Positions 1-8,921 of a stretch of DNA of 64,000 nucleotides are shown here, in pieces. The stretch lies in NCBI GenBank assembly GCA_023228875.1, contig JALOAG010000002.1, positions 62,001 to 126,000 of the forward strand, read 5' to 3'. The translations under genes and the position numbers were made by a program. A model generated the notes under the pieces. The model ran no database searches. It was not told the DNA's origin and saw only the letters and a program-made list of their open reading frames with translations. The DNA comes from Bacteroidia bacterium (lineage in GTDB: Bacteria > Bacteroidota > Bacteroidia > NS11-12g > UBA955). Position 1 is the stretch's first letter; each line of letters starts with the position of its first letter.

Positions 1-194
1 CCCAAATCGCCTTCAACCCATTCAAGTTGTTCGGCAATCACTTTGTCTGATAATCCACAACTCTTGGCAATACGGTGAAACCAAACGGTAGATGTTTGTT
101 TACGTTTCAATGCACGCACTTTGTGTCCTTGTGATAGTAGATGGCAGGTGATGTAACTGCCCACCATCCCCGTTGCTCCTGTAACTAAACGCAT
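1..194 (-). CDS. NAD-dependent epimerase/dehydratase family protein (partial, N-terminal part)
   Basis: Only the first 64 or so codons lie in the window; the gene runs off the left edge. The N-terminus carries a Rossmann dinucleotide-binding motif, TGATGMVG, at residues 5-12, followed by the usual helix and an Arg/Lys-rich end of the second strand. This is the pattern of extended short-chain dehydrogenases acting on nucleotide sugars or similar substrates. The substrate cannot be told from this fragment. It is divergently oriented to the arginase-like gene, with about 60 bp between the start codons. Confidence 0.8.
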   Translation of the reverse strand, partial: MRLVTGATGMVGSYITCHLLSQGHKVRALKRKQTSTVWFHRIAKSCGLSDKVIAEQLEWVEGDL

Positions 195-256
195 TGTTGA
201 AAATATTCTGTTTTTGTGTGCTGCAAATTGAAGAATATTGGACACAAATAAACCCA

Positions 257-1327
257 ATGATAGAGAATTTTTTTCAACCACTTTCAACGAAGTTTCCCAA
301 AACAAGTAAAACGCTTGGTAGTATTGGTGCTTCAGTTGCTAAATCGGAGGACATAGCTGACGATGCAGTCGTTATCTTTTCAATCGGAGATGAATTTGTT
401 GAAGTCAGAAAGTCATTTTATCAACTCGGAAATCATTTTACTAATACAGTTATTGTTGATTTAGGGATGTTTAGAAGCACTACTTCACACAAGAATAATC
501 AAGCCGGGCTGAAAGAAGTCTTATATTACCTATATGAAAAACGAGCTAAAGTGTTAATTCTGAGTTCAGATTCCAATGTTGCATTGGCGCAATGGCAAGT
601 TGAAAGAGAGTTTCAAACTCCCGTTGATGCAGCAATGGTTGTGCGTTCTTTTGATTCTCCTTGTGCGGATTATTTATTTGAATACTGGAAACAGCAAGAT
701 GAAAAAGACCATTTGTTTCATTTGTCTATCATTGGTTTTCAATCATATTTTAATACAATGACCAGTTATGATGAATTGAACCAAGTGTTTTATGATAATA
801 TGAGATTAGGTGAGTTTAGGGCAAATCCACATGCGGTAGAAACGCTGTTGAGAGAATCCGATTTTGCTTGTTTTGATTTAAATTCGCTTAAATTTTCAGA
901 CTTTACAGCGCAAACAAATCCTTGTCCAAATGGGTTTTATAGCGAAGAAGCATGTTTAATTAGTCGTTATGCAGGCATATCTAACAAATTGAATACATTT
1001 TCGTTGTTAGAATCCAACCCCAAGCAACTTAAAGGTACAAATGCTGCTTTATTGGCTCAAATGATGTGGTATTTTGTAGATGGCGTGGAAAATAGATATC
1101 ATGATATCCCTGATCCTAAAAACACGAACTTTCATTTAATTCACTGCCCATTGGAAAATTCCCCCATTCCTGAAATTCTGTTTATTAGGAGCTTGGTTAG
1201 CAATAGGTTATGGATGCAAGTTCCTTTAGGTAAAAATGCACGTTGGACAGGTTGTACAGAGGAAGAATTTTCCATCGCTTCGCAGGGTGAAATACCTGAA
1301 AAGTGGTTTAGAGCGATTGGTTTCTAA
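257..1327 (+). CDS. Arginase/formimidoylglutamase-family protein, metal ligands apparently lost
   Basis: The product is about 356 residues. The C-terminal half contains the arginase-family signature region, DFACFDLNSLKFSD, followed by PNGFYSEEACLISRYAG, which matches the late part of the ureohydrolase fold. The earlier manganese-binding motifs are altered: where active members have GGDHS this protein has SSDSN, and no DAHxD motif follows the next strand. The Mn2+-dependent hydrolase activity is therefore probably lost, and a structural or binding role is inferred. The ATG at 257 is preferred to an upstream TTG at 194 because the residues between do not look like family sequence. The gene is divergent from the epimerase and upstream of a lipoprotein gene with its own promoter. 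Confidence 0.7.
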   Translation: MIENFFQPLSTKFPKTSKTLGSIGASVAKSEDIADDAVVIFSIGDEFVEVRKSFYQLGNHFTNTVIVDLGMFRSTTSHKNNQAGLKEVLYYLYEKRAKVLILSSDSNVALAQWQVEREFQTPVDAAMVVRSFDSPCADYLFEYWKQQDEKDHLFHLSIIGFQSYFNTMTSYDELNQVFYDNMRLGEFRANPHAVETLLRESDFACFDLNSLKFSDFTAQTNPCPNGFYSEEACLISRYAGISNKLNTFSLLESNPKQLKGTNAALLAQMMWYFVDGVENRYHDIPDPKNTNFHLIHCPLENSPIPEILFIRSLVSNRLWMQVPLGKNARWTGCTEEEFSIASQGEIPEKWFRAIGF

Positions 1328-1357
1328 ACAAAATGCTTCTATTTGATTAAATATTTC

Positions 1358-1365
1358 TATCTTTG
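1358..1365 (+). promoter_or_regulatory. Bacteroidota -7 promoter element
   Basis: TATCTTTG matches the Bacteroidota -7 consensus TAnnTTTG exactly. It lies 24 bp before the ATG at 1390 and would give a short AT-rich leader. No -33 TTTG is visible at ideal spacing. Confidence 0.6.
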
Positions 1366-1389
1366 CTCACTAAAAATTAATTTAATATT

Positions 1390-1884
1390 ATGAAACACAC
1401 ATTAACACTGATGGTAATGGCTATGGTTGTAGCCTTTACAGCTTGCAAAAAAGATAAAAAGGACAATAACTCAGGAGGCGGTACAACAGTTACTGCACAA
1501 CTTGAAGGCATTACCTGGAAATTGACCAATCCCGAAGATTTGTTTGGAGGCGAATTGGATACAACAGGTGGTGCTTCTGTTACGATTAACATGACGCTTA
1601 CTTTTAAAAAATTTAATACCGGTGCAGACTCTGTTTACACATATACTTCTTTTACTATTACTATGCCCGGGTTGCCTCCAATGAATGATGAAGAGACAAC
1701 CGTTGGTACTTATGTTAAGGATGGAAATAAACTGACTATCACTGATGAAGATGGAGAATCAGGCGAAGCAACCATTCTTGAATTAACTACAACAAAACTG
1801 AATTTAGAAGTTGAAGTAGATGATGAGGATGATAATGGCGATCCAATCACAAGAAAAGTGGTGTTAAAGTTTGTAAAATCATAA
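1390..1884 (+). CDS. Lipocalin-like lipoprotein
   Basis: The protein has 164 residues with a lipoprotein signal peptide: a short hydrophobic core and the lipobox FTAC with Cys at residue 19. The next residues (KKDKKDNN) are charged, which in Bacteroidota can act as a lipoprotein export signal to the cell surface. The mature part is Thr/Asp/Glu rich and ends in a run of alternating strands (ITWKLTN, GTYVKDGNKLTI, KVVLKFV) resembling small lipocalin-like domains. The ligand is unknown. The gene is monocistronic: its own promoter is at 1358 and a strong terminator is at 1903. Confidence 0.75.
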   Translation: MKHTLTLMVMAMVVAFTACKKDKKDNNSGGGTTVTAQLEGITWKLTNPEDLFGGELDTTGGASVTINMTLTFKKFNTGADSVYTYTSFTITMPGLPPMNDEETTVGTYVKDGNKLTITDEDGESGEATILELTTTKLNLEVEVDDEDDNGDPITRKVVLKFVKS

Positions 1885-1902
1885 TATTACAAGATGTTAT
1901 TT

Positions 1903-1935
1903 AAGCCGCCTTATGAATTAAGGCGGCTTTTTTTT
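1903..1935 (+). terminator. Rho-independent terminator
   Basis: AAGCCGCCTT and AAGGCGGCTT form a perfect 10-bp stem around a 7-nt loop, followed by a run of T residues. It ends the lipoprotein transcript before valS. Confidence 0.9.
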
Positions 1936-1996
1936 GCCCATATTTATTGAAGATAGCCATATTTTCTTCACTCACTATTGTTAAATTCGCAGCCTT

Positions 1997-4615
1997 ATGG
2001 AGAGCAAGCATTACAGTCCGGCAGAAGTAGAAAGCAAGTGGTATGCCTATTGGTTGGAAAAAGAATATTTTAAATCTGTGCCCGATGACCGAGAGCCTTA
2101 TACTATTGTGATACCCCCACCAAATGTTACCGGAGTGCTTCACATGGGTCACATGTTGAATAACACTATTCAGGATGTTTTGATTAGGAAAGCCAGAATG
2201 GAAGGTAAAAATGCTTGTTGGGTTCCAGGCACTGACCATGCATCTATTGCAACAGAGGCAAAGGTTGTGAATATGCTCAAAGAACGAGGAGTGTCGAAAC
2301 AAGATATTTCCAGAGAAGAATTTTTAAAACATGCTTGGGAATGGAAAGAAAAATATGGCGGTATTATCCTTGAACAGCTTAAAAAATTAGGAGCCAGTTG
2401 CGATTGGAGTCGTAGTAGATTTACAATGGAGGATGAACTTAGCAAGGCTGTAATTCATGTTTTTGTGGATTTGTATAATAAAGGACTGATTTATCGAGAT
2501 ACCAAGATGGTGAATTGGGATCCCGAAGGAAAAACTACCTTGAGTGACGAGGAAGTTATTTATAAGGAAAATAATGCGGCACTTTATTATATCCGTTATC
2601 AAATTGCCGATACACAAGATGCTGTAGTCATTGCAACAACCAGACCTGAAACATTGTTGGGCGATACTGCAGTGTGTGTAAATCCTGAAGATAAGCGTTA
2701 CCAGCACTTAATTGGTAAGAAATTGATAGTGCCACTTACAAATAGAACAGTACCACTTATTGCAGATGAATATGTTGATTTAGAATTTGGTACAGGTTGT
2801 TTAAAGGTTACACCTGCGCACGATATCAATGATTATCTTTTGGGTAAGAAACACAATCTTGACAGTATTGAAGTCTTGGATGAGAGTGGTAGAATCAAAT
2901 ATGAGGGATTACCTTATCATGGTTTGGACAGATTTGAAGCCCGAAAGGAAGTAATAAAAGAGTTAAAAACACAAGGTTTATTAGTTGAAACAAAAAACAT
3001 TGTCAATAGTATTGGGCATAGCGAAAGAACCGGTTCTGTTATTGAGCCGCGAATCAGTACTCAGTGGTTTTTGGACATGCAACAGTTTATGCAACGAAAT
3101 CCGCAAGTATTAGATGATATCTTGAATAATGAAATTGCATTTTTCCCTGAAAAGTTCAAAAACACTTACCGCCATTGGATTGAAAATATTAAGGATTGGA
3201 ATATCAGCCGTCAATTGTGGTGGGGACACAGAATTCCTGCTTGGTATGATGATGAAGGCAATTTTGTCGTTGCGGAAACAGAACAAGATGCTCAAAAATC
3301 TTATTTAGATAAATTTGGCAAAAGTGCTGTATTGAAACAAGACGAAGATGTGTTGGATACTTGGTTTTCTTCTTGGTTGTGGCCCATCTCTGTCTTTAAT
3401 GGTTTTGAGCCAAACAGCAAGGATTTTGAATATTACTATCCTACAAATGACTTAGTTACCGGACCGGATATTATCTTCTTTTGGGTAGCAAGGATGGTAA
3501 TGGCAGGATATGAATTTAAAGGAAAGAAACCTTTCCATAATGTATATTTTACAGGGATTGTACGCGATAAATTAAGACGTAAAATGTCTAAGTCCTTAGG
3601 GAATAGCCCAGACCCTTTAGAACTCATTCAGCAATACGGTGCTGACGGAACACGTATTGGGATTTTGCTTTCTGCCCCTGCCGGTAATGATGTGCTATTT
3701 GATGAAAGTCTTGTGGAACAAGGTAGAAATTTCTGTAATAAAGTATGGAATGCTTTCAAATTGGTGGACTCTTGGGAACTATCTGATTCAGTTTCGCAAG
3801 CAGTGAAAGATTCAAACCGTATAGCAAAGGAATGGTTTGAAGCGAATTATCAAAATGCCGTTGCTGAGACTCATCAAGCATTTGAACAATACAGACTTTC
3901 TGATGCACTCATGACTTTGTACAAGTTGACTTGGGATGATTTCTGTTCGCAGTATTTAGAAATGATTAAACCTAAGTATGGGGAAGGAGTGGATGCTGAA
4001 ACGAAAAACAATACCCTTGTGTTGTTTAGTAATATTCTCAAATTGTTACATCCTTTCATGCCTTTTATTACGGAAGAGTTGTATCATGCGCTGAATAATG
4101 GAGCACCGCCAACAGATATCATTGTCAGCGAATACCCTCAATCTGAGAAAATAACCAAGGTTATAGACAACAGACCTTTGCAACTTATTACTGAAATTAG
4201 GAATTTGAGAAACAGTAAGGGGATAGCTGCCAAAGAACCACTGAATATTTTTATCCATGCTGACAATGTTGCGGTATATCAAGAGTTTGCGCTTATTATC
4301 CAGAAGCTTGCCGGAGTGAGCCAAATCAATTATAAGGATTCTTTCCCTGCTCAAGCAGTTGTGTTTTTAGTCAATAAAGATGAAGTTGCTGTGTCAATGG
4401 ATGGAATTCTTGATGTTCAAGAAGAAATGAAGAATTTGCAAAAAGAGATAGATTATTTGCAAGGTTTCCTCAAATCTGTTCAGGCTAAACTTTCCAACGA
4501 ACGCTTTGTGGCTAATGCTAAAGCAGATATTGTTGAAAGAGAGAGGCAGAAACAAGCAGACGCTGAAAGTAAATTGCAAAGTCTTGCAGAGGCATTGCAG
4601 AAGTTTAAGCAATAG
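1997..4615 (+). CDS. valS: Valyl-tRNA synthetase
   Basis: This class I aminoacyl-tRNA synthetase of 872 residues charges tRNA-Val in the cytoplasm. The ATP-binding HIGH motif is seen in PPNVTGVLHMGHML near residue 42, and the KMSKS loop in RRKMSKSLGN near residue 530. Between them lies the CP1 editing domain, with ATTRPETLLGDT, which hydrolyses mischarged Thr-tRNA. The anticodon-binding domain follows (LHPFMPFITEELYHAL), and the last 60 residues or so form the usual ValRS coiled coil. Length is normal. The start is the first Met of the conserved N-terminus (YSPAEVESKWY). It stands alone between a terminator and a convergent gene. Confidence 0.98.
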   Translation: MESKHYSPAEVESKWYAYWLEKEYFKSVPDDREPYTIVIPPPNVTGVLHMGHMLNNTIQDVLIRKARMEGKNACWVPGTDHASIATEAKVVNMLKERGVSKQDISREEFLKHAWEWKEKYGGIILEQLKKLGASCDWSRSRFTMEDELSKAVIHVFVDLYNKGLIYRDTKMVNWDPEGKTTLSDEEVIYKENNAALYYIRYQIADTQDAVVIATTRPETLLGDTAVCVNPEDKRYQHLIGKKLIVPLTNRTVPLIADEYVDLEFGTGCLKVTPAHDINDYLLGKKHNLDSIEVLDESGRIKYEGLPYHGLDRFEARKEVIKELKTQGLLVETKNIVNSIGHSERTGSVIEPRISTQWFLDMQQFMQRNPQVLDDILNNEIAFFPEKFKNTYRHWIENIKDWNISRQLWWGHRIPAWYDDEGNFVVAETEQDAQKSYLDKFGKSAVLKQDEDVLDTWFSSWLWPISVFNGFEPNSKDFEYYYPTNDLVTGPDIIFFWVARMVMAGYEFKGKKPFHNVYFTGIVRDKLRRKMSKSLGNSPDPLELIQQYGADGTRIGILLSAPAGNDVLFDESLVEQGRNFCNKVWNAFKLVDSWELSDSVSQAVKDSNRIAKEWFEANYQNAVAETHQAFEQYRLSDALMTLYKLTWDDFCSQYLEMIKPKYGEGVDAETKNNTLVLFSNILKLLHPFMPFITEELYHALNNGAPPTDIIVSEYPQSEKITKVIDNRPLQLITEIRNLRNSKGIAAKEPLNIFIHADNVAVYQEFALIIQKLAGVSQINYKDSFPAQAVVFLVNKDEVAVSMDGILDVQEEMKNLQKEIDYLQGFLKSVQAKLSNERFVANAKADIVERERQKQADAESKLQSLAEALQKFKQ

Positions 4616-4636
4616 TACTCTCAATACTGAGAATAC

Positions 4637-5920
4637 TTAGTCCACTTTTGTAATTCTGTAAGGTTGATTGTGCACCCAAATCCAATAGATACCGGGAGCT
4701 AATACGCTCAAGTTGATAGTGGATTGATACGATTGATTTAAAGATTGTTGGAATACCACCTTGCCATACATATCGCTTATCCTAATGTCTGCAAGAGGAG
4801 AGGTTCCGACAATAGTGAGTTCGTGTATAATTGGGTTAGGAAAAATAGAAACAGCCGTAGCTGTATTTAAAGTTGAGATCCCTAAAGAGCCTGTGGTGTC
4901 TTCATTTTCTAATTCAATCAATGCATTGGTAAATGCAGTGTCTGAGTTTCCGCATTGATCTAAAGCGATTAAACGAATGGTGTAATTGCCACTTTTGTTG
5001 TATATGTATGTCGGTTCTTTTTGCATACTTGTGTCATTGTTGCCAAAGTCCCAAAGAAATGTGGAGGCATTTGTTGAACCGTTAATAAAAGTAAGGCTTG
5101 AATCAAGTTGCATGAAAGAGAAAAGTGCATTCGGTTTAAGTTGAAATCTGTACCAATAATCAAGGCTATCATAAGCAACCTCAGCGGCAACAGCTTTGAT
5201 TGTAGCTGCTTGATCAGGAGTTAATCCCGAATTGAAGTCAGAGTTTACTGGGTTTTTCTTGAACATGAAGCTGTAAAAAGTACAAGCACCTGCAAATGAG
5301 CCGGCAACACTTGGATGGCTCTCGTCTCCTGAATACAATTCAATTCCGGGATGATGTAAGCGAAGTGCTCTCCACACTTTTGCAACCGGTGAAATTACGC
5401 CATTTGTCATTGCTGCCATATTGCTATATCGCAATTGTAACAGATTATCCATGCCTTCATATGTGCAAATGGGCGGAAAATAAGGACAGTTGCCCGCATC
5501 GCCATTCTTTCTGCCCCAAGTCATATAAAACAACGTTTGAGCACAAGGATTTGAAACATGTATTAAACTATCTAAATAGATAGCATAAGGATAAACCGAT
5601 TGACTTACTTCGTCATCAGAAAATGCAGGTAGTTGGCTCTGTTCTTGTAATATTACAAAATCCCATCCACCCTGCGCAATTAGGTTAAGACTTGTTGAAT
5701 TGGTTGAATGTCCCCACAGGGTCTGACCTCCTGGAGTGTTGGAACTATATATTAATGTGTCGCCATTCGTGCTTGCTAAATTAGCTATGAGTGCCGGTAA
5801 ATTATTGACTTGGGTGTAACTATTGCCCAAAAATAAAGCTCGGATTGTCTTTGCATGGCTTGGAATAACAGAAAGAAGGAGCAGTGTAATTGCTAAAAAA
5901 AAATGCTTGTTGTAATTCAT
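4637..5920 (-). CDS. Secreted SGNH hydrolase (DUF4886-like) with PKD domain and T9SS sorting domain
   Basis: With the start at 5920 the protein is about 427 residues and begins with a clear signal peptide ending in SHA. The upstream ATG at 5998 would put about 26 non-signal residues in front and is rejected. Residues of about 25-250 form an SGNH/GDSL-type hydrolase: the nucleophile motif is LFLGNSYT, and a late GDESHPS supplies the Asp and His. A PKD-like domain follows (FSFMQLDSSLTF to RLIALDQCG). The C-terminus is a T9SS type A sorting domain (SIFPNPIIHELTI to GIYWIWV). It is therefore probably released or anchored outside the cell as an esterase or carbohydrate deacetylase. The substrate is unknown. 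Confidence 0.85.
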   Translation of the reverse strand: MNYNKHFFLAITLLLLSVIPSHAKTIRALFLGNSYTQVNNLPALIANLASTNGDTLIYSSNTPGGQTLWGHSTNSTSLNLIAQGGWDFVILQEQSQLPAFSDDEVSQSVYPYAIYLDSLIHVSNPCAQTLFYMTWGRKNGDAGNCPYFPPICTYEGMDNLLQLRYSNMAAMTNGVISPVAKVWRALRLHHPGIELYSGDESHPSVAGSFAGACTFYSFMFKKNPVNSDFNSGLTPDQAATIKAVAAEVAYDSLDYWYRFQLKPNALFSFMQLDSSLTFINGSTNASTFLWDFGNNDTSMQKEPTYIYNKSGNYTIRLIALDQCGNSDTAFTNALIELENEDTTGSLGISTLNTATAVSIFPNPIIHELTIVGTSPLADIRISDMYGKVVFQQSLNQSYQSTINLSVLAPGIYWIWVHNQPYRITKVD

Positions 5921-6013
5921 AACTCTGACTAAAGATATAATTAGCAGTGTTTTAGTTGCCTCTTGTTTGTATGTTCTCGGTAAGCCATAGTTATTCATCT
6001 ATCAAAAGGGTTC

Positions 6014-7201
6014 TTATTTCCCCTTCATCAGTTTGCCGATTTCGGCTTCTAATTCTTCTTTATATTTTTCAAAAAGAATTCCTGTTGCGGGTCCATTAAA
6101 GCCGGTGTGTATTTCTTTGATTTTCCCTTTCTTGTCAATCAAGAATGAGCTTGGATAAATTCCTGAGAAATCTATCATCGGAAACTTACTGTTCACATTG
6201 TCTTTGCTGACTTTCCCGCCAATCAAAAACTGTGTTTTTATTTGTTTTCTGTTTTTAAATCCTTGCACACGTCTTTGTTGCTCTGCTTCGCTGTCAGCAT
6301 ACTCAAAAGCAACTGCGATAATTTGGAGGTTCGGAAATTTTTGTTGCAATAGCTGAAAATAGTCTATTTCATCCACACAATTGGGACACCAAGTACCAAA
6401 TATGGTAACAATGGTAACTTTGTCTTTGGTGAGATTGCTAAAGTTCTGCAATTCACCGTTTTCATCTTTCAAATTCAGATTGAACTGCAAGTTGTTTTTC
6501 TTTTTTGTAATCATGTCCAAAGCAGGCAATTCAAACTTTGCATCTCTTTCTGCAACAAACTTGGTAGTACTGGAGTTGGTGGTCAGCATGTTGCCTATAA
6601 GTCGCCCTTGTTCTAATGTACCTGAGATTTGAAAAATAGAGTTACCCATAAATGTACTCACATAAAATTTATTATCATGCACCTCTCCTTCTAAATACCT
6701 GTAATCTCCAGACTTGGTGCGCATAGTTCCGGTGAGTTTGTTGTTGTTCTGTTCAAATTGAAAGATGGCATTATAAGAACGGTCAGGGAGTTGCACTGTT
6801 ACTTTCCATTTTCCTGCAAAATCTTGGCTTGTATTCTGAGTACTGCTCTTGCTTGCCGGTAATTTTGATGCAATGAATTCACGTTTTCTTGCTATCGTAC
6901 TTTCATGATTAATCCAATATCCGTTGAGCACATCGCTGTTGAGGTTTGTGAACACAATTTCAGCATTGTAATTGATAAAATGAAAATATGCAGAATCATG
7001 TTGAACAGAAAATGGAGTTAATTCAATGGTTTCTTGTGCATTAATAATCTGCAAAACCTTTTGATTAGACTTTTCAATAAAAGCTATTCTGAAAGGCAGC
7101 CAATCTCCCGCATCATTTTGGATAGACAGTTCATAGTTTCCAAGTGGTTGAGACATGGCAACGATAGGAGAGAGGAGTATGAGCAACAGTATTTTTCTCA
7201 T
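6014..7201 (-). CDS. TlpA/ResA-like thiol-disulfide oxidoreductase
   Basis: The protein has 395 residues with an N-terminal signal peptide (cleavage near SQP). Residues of about 20-230 are a beta-rich region that includes a lipocalin-like segment (GKWKVTVQLPD). The C-terminal 165 residues or so form a TlpA-like thioredoxin domain with the active site FGTWCPNCVDEI and a cis-Pro region IYPSSFLID. It probably reduces or relays disulfides in the periplasm. Long Bacteroidota TlpA proteins with an extra N-terminal domain are common. The TAGATTTG element at 7209 lies only 7 nt before the ATG. Confidence 0.85.
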   Translation of the reverse strand: MRKILLLILLSPIVAMSQPLGNYELSIQNDAGDWLPFRIAFIEKSNQKVLQIINAQETIELTPFSVQHDSAYFHFINYNAEIVFTNLNSDVLNGYWINHESTIARKREFIASKLPASKSSTQNTSQDFAGKWKVTVQLPDRSYNAIFQFEQNNNKLTGTMRTKSGDYRYLEGEVHDNKFYVSTFMGNSIFQISGTLEQGRLIGNMLTTNSSTTKFVAERDAKFELPALDMITKKKNNLQFNLNLKDENGELQNFSNLTKDKVTIVTIFGTWCPNCVDEIDYFQLLQQKFPNLQIIAVAFEYADSEAEQQRRVQGFKNRKQIKTQFLIGGKVSKDNVNSKFPMIDFSGIYPSSFLIDKKGKIKEIHTGFNGPATGILFEKYKEELEAEIGKLMKGK

Positions 7202-7208
7202 TTACATT

Positions 7209-7216
7209 CAAATCTA
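7209..7216 (-). promoter_or_regulatory. -7 promoter element for the TlpA-like gene
   Basis: On the minus strand this reads TAGATTTG, an exact TAnnTTTG match. It ends 7 nt upstream of the start codon at 7201, so the transcript would have almost no leader. Confidence 0.5.
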
Positions 7217-7346
7217 ATTCGTGCAAAGTTGCACAATGTGTGAAAACCAACCTACTACTTTAATCTGATTATCGCTGAAAAGCATCATATTTTCAATAAT
7301 ATGCTCATGATACACAGGAAAGGAATGTAAAGGTCGCACTATCTCA

Positions 7347-8222
7347 TTATGCTAACACTCCAAATTTCCCATTATTGAAATCATCAATTGCTTCAATAAT
7401 TTCATTTCTTGTATTCATTACAAAAGGACCATGAGCCGCAATAGGCTCGCGTAGTGGTTTGCCGGCTAAAATCAATACAACGGCATCCTCTAATGCTTCA
7501 ATTTCAAAAGAATCTTCGTCTGTGTCAAACAAAACAAAGTGATCAGTAGGGGCTGTTTCAGTACCGTTTACAAGAATACTTCCTTCAATAACCAAAGCAG
7601 CTGTTGTATAAAAGTTTGGAAAAGTAAAGGTTGCTTTACCTCCTTTTTTCAATTTTGCATTTTGCAATTCAACAGGAGAAAAGGTTTGGGCAGCACCCTC
7701 AGTCCCTTGATAGTTGCCGGCAATAACCTCGATTGTTCCTGCATTATTAGGCAATACAAATTGTTTGATTTGTTCTTTTGCAATGCTTTGGTATTTTGGA
7801 GCTTGTTTTTTATTTTCGGCAGATAAGTTTACCCAGAGTTGCACCATTTGGAATTCTCCGCCTTGTTTGCTGAATCCTTCTTCATGAAATTCTTTATGTA
7901 AAATGCCCGAGCCGGCAGTCATCCATTGCACATCACCTTCTCCGATAATACCACCGCCACCGCTGTTGTCATTGTGTCTTATTTTGCCTTTATAGGCAAT
8001 TGTAACTGTCTCAAAACCTTTGTGAGGGTGAGTGCCAACCCCTTTAGGAGTTTCAGAAGGAGGGAAGTAGAATTTTGAATTGTAATCCAAAACCAAAAAC
8101 GGATCCATGCGTTGCATATCCAATCTGAATCCTCCCGGAATAAAATTGTGAACTCTAAATCCGTCACCTACATAATGAGGTGCAGGAGGAGATACTATGA
8201 TTTCTATACTTCTATGTTTCAT
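7347..8222 (-). CDS. Pirin family protein
   Basis: This 291-residue bicupin has the pirin N-terminal motifs VGDGFRVHNFIPG, then DPFLVLDY, and the metal-binding cluster GVGTHPHKGFETVTI with H-x-H. A later GEFHEEGF-like stretch (LHKEFHEEGFS) completes the metal site. Members bind iron, and some act as quercetin 2,3-dioxygenases. The role in this organism is unknown. The start at 8222 gives the normal family length; an ATG at 8342 would overlap the yceI gene and add a Lys-rich tail unlike pirins. It lies 73 nt downstream of the YceI gene and is probably cotranscribed with it, suggesting a shared stress role. Confidence 0.9.
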   Translation of the reverse strand: MKHRSIEIIVSPPAPHYVGDGFRVHNFIPGGFRLDMQRMDPFLVLDYNSKFYFPPSETPKGVGTHPHKGFETVTIAYKGKIRHNDNSGGGGIIGEGDVQWMTAGSGILHKEFHEEGFSKQGGEFQMVQLWVNLSAENKKQAPKYQSIAKEQIKQFVLPNNAGTIEVIAGNYQGTEGAAQTFSPVELQNAKLKKGGKATFTFPNFYTTAALVIEGSILVNGTETAPTDHFVLFDTDEDSFEIEALEDAVVLILAGKPLREPIAAHGPFVMNTRNEIIEAIDDFNNGKFGVLA

Positions 8223-8295
8223 ATTGCTAAGTTTTTTTTTTGACAAAGGCGCGATGAAACGCACCACGCCTTTGAAAAGTGTAAGTGGAAAATGA

Positions 8296-8841
8296 TTATT
8301 TGTTTTTAATGATTTCTGCGTCAATATTGATTTTGACATCATCGCTTACAACAAGTCCGCCCGCTTCTAAAACAGCATTCCAATTTAAGCCAAACTCTTG
8401 TCTGTTAATTGTTCCGCTAATAGTGAACCCTGCTCTTTCGTTGCCGTAAGGATCGTTTACGATACCTCCGAATTCTGCATCAAGGGTAACTTCTTTGCTG
8501 ATGCCTCTGATTGTTAAATTACCAATGATTTGAAATTGATCTTCATTGATTTTGTTAACTCGGGTACTCTCAAAATGTAAGTGTGTGTGGGTTTCTGCAT
8601 CAAAGAAATCAGAGCTCTTAAGGTGTCCGTCTCTTTGTTCGTTATTTGTAAAAACTGAAGCAGCTTCAATATCGACTTTTACTTGTGCTGTAGCAAAGTC
8701 ATTGCCTTGCGTTGTTATATCAACATTGAAATTCTGAAACTTACCTTTTACATTGCTCACTACCATGTGACGAACTTTAAATCCGATTTCACTGTGTGCC
8801 GGGTCAATTGACCATTTTGATTGAATTGCTGTGTTACTCAT
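8296..8841 (-). CDS. YceI family protein
   Basis: This 181-residue protein matches the YceI lipocalin-like fold: SKWSIDPAHSEIGFKVRHMVVSNVKG at the start, then FFDAETHTHLHFES, and GTINRQEFGLNW near the end. YceI proteins bind long-chain polyisoprenoids. This copy has no signal peptide and so is predicted cytoplasmic, as in the Bacteroidota group paired with pirin. An exact TAnnTTTG element lies upstream at 8874. The gene is the first of a probable yceI-pirin operon, and the Crp/Fnr gene just upstream in the same orientation may control it. Confidence 0.93.
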   Translation of the reverse strand: MSNTAIQSKWSIDPAHSEIGFKVRHMVVSNVKGKFQNFNVDITTQGNDFATAQVKVDIEAASVFTNNEQRDGHLKSSDFFDAETHTHLHFESTRVNKINEDQFQIIGNLTIRGISKEVTLDAEFGGIVNDPYGNERAGFTISGTINRQEFGLNWNAVLEAGGLVVSDDVKINIDAEIIKNK

Positions 8842-8873
8842 AATGATTATAATTTTGTTTTAATTTCTTGGTG

Positions 8874-8881
8874 CAAAGTTA
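8874..8881 (-). promoter_or_regulatory. -7 promoter element for yceI-pirin
   Basis: Minus-strand TAACTTTG, an exact match to TAnnTTTG, lies about 32 nt before the yceI start. Confidence 0.6.
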
Positions 8882-8921
8882 GACAAGCACAAATTGGCAG
8901 ACATTGATGTATGTTAAGAAA

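Noticed and set aside
8244..8274. Stem CAAAGGCG/CGCCTTTG between yceI and pirin, considered as a terminator
   Set aside because: In the direction of transcription (minus) it is followed by A residues, not T, so it does not look like an intrinsic terminator.
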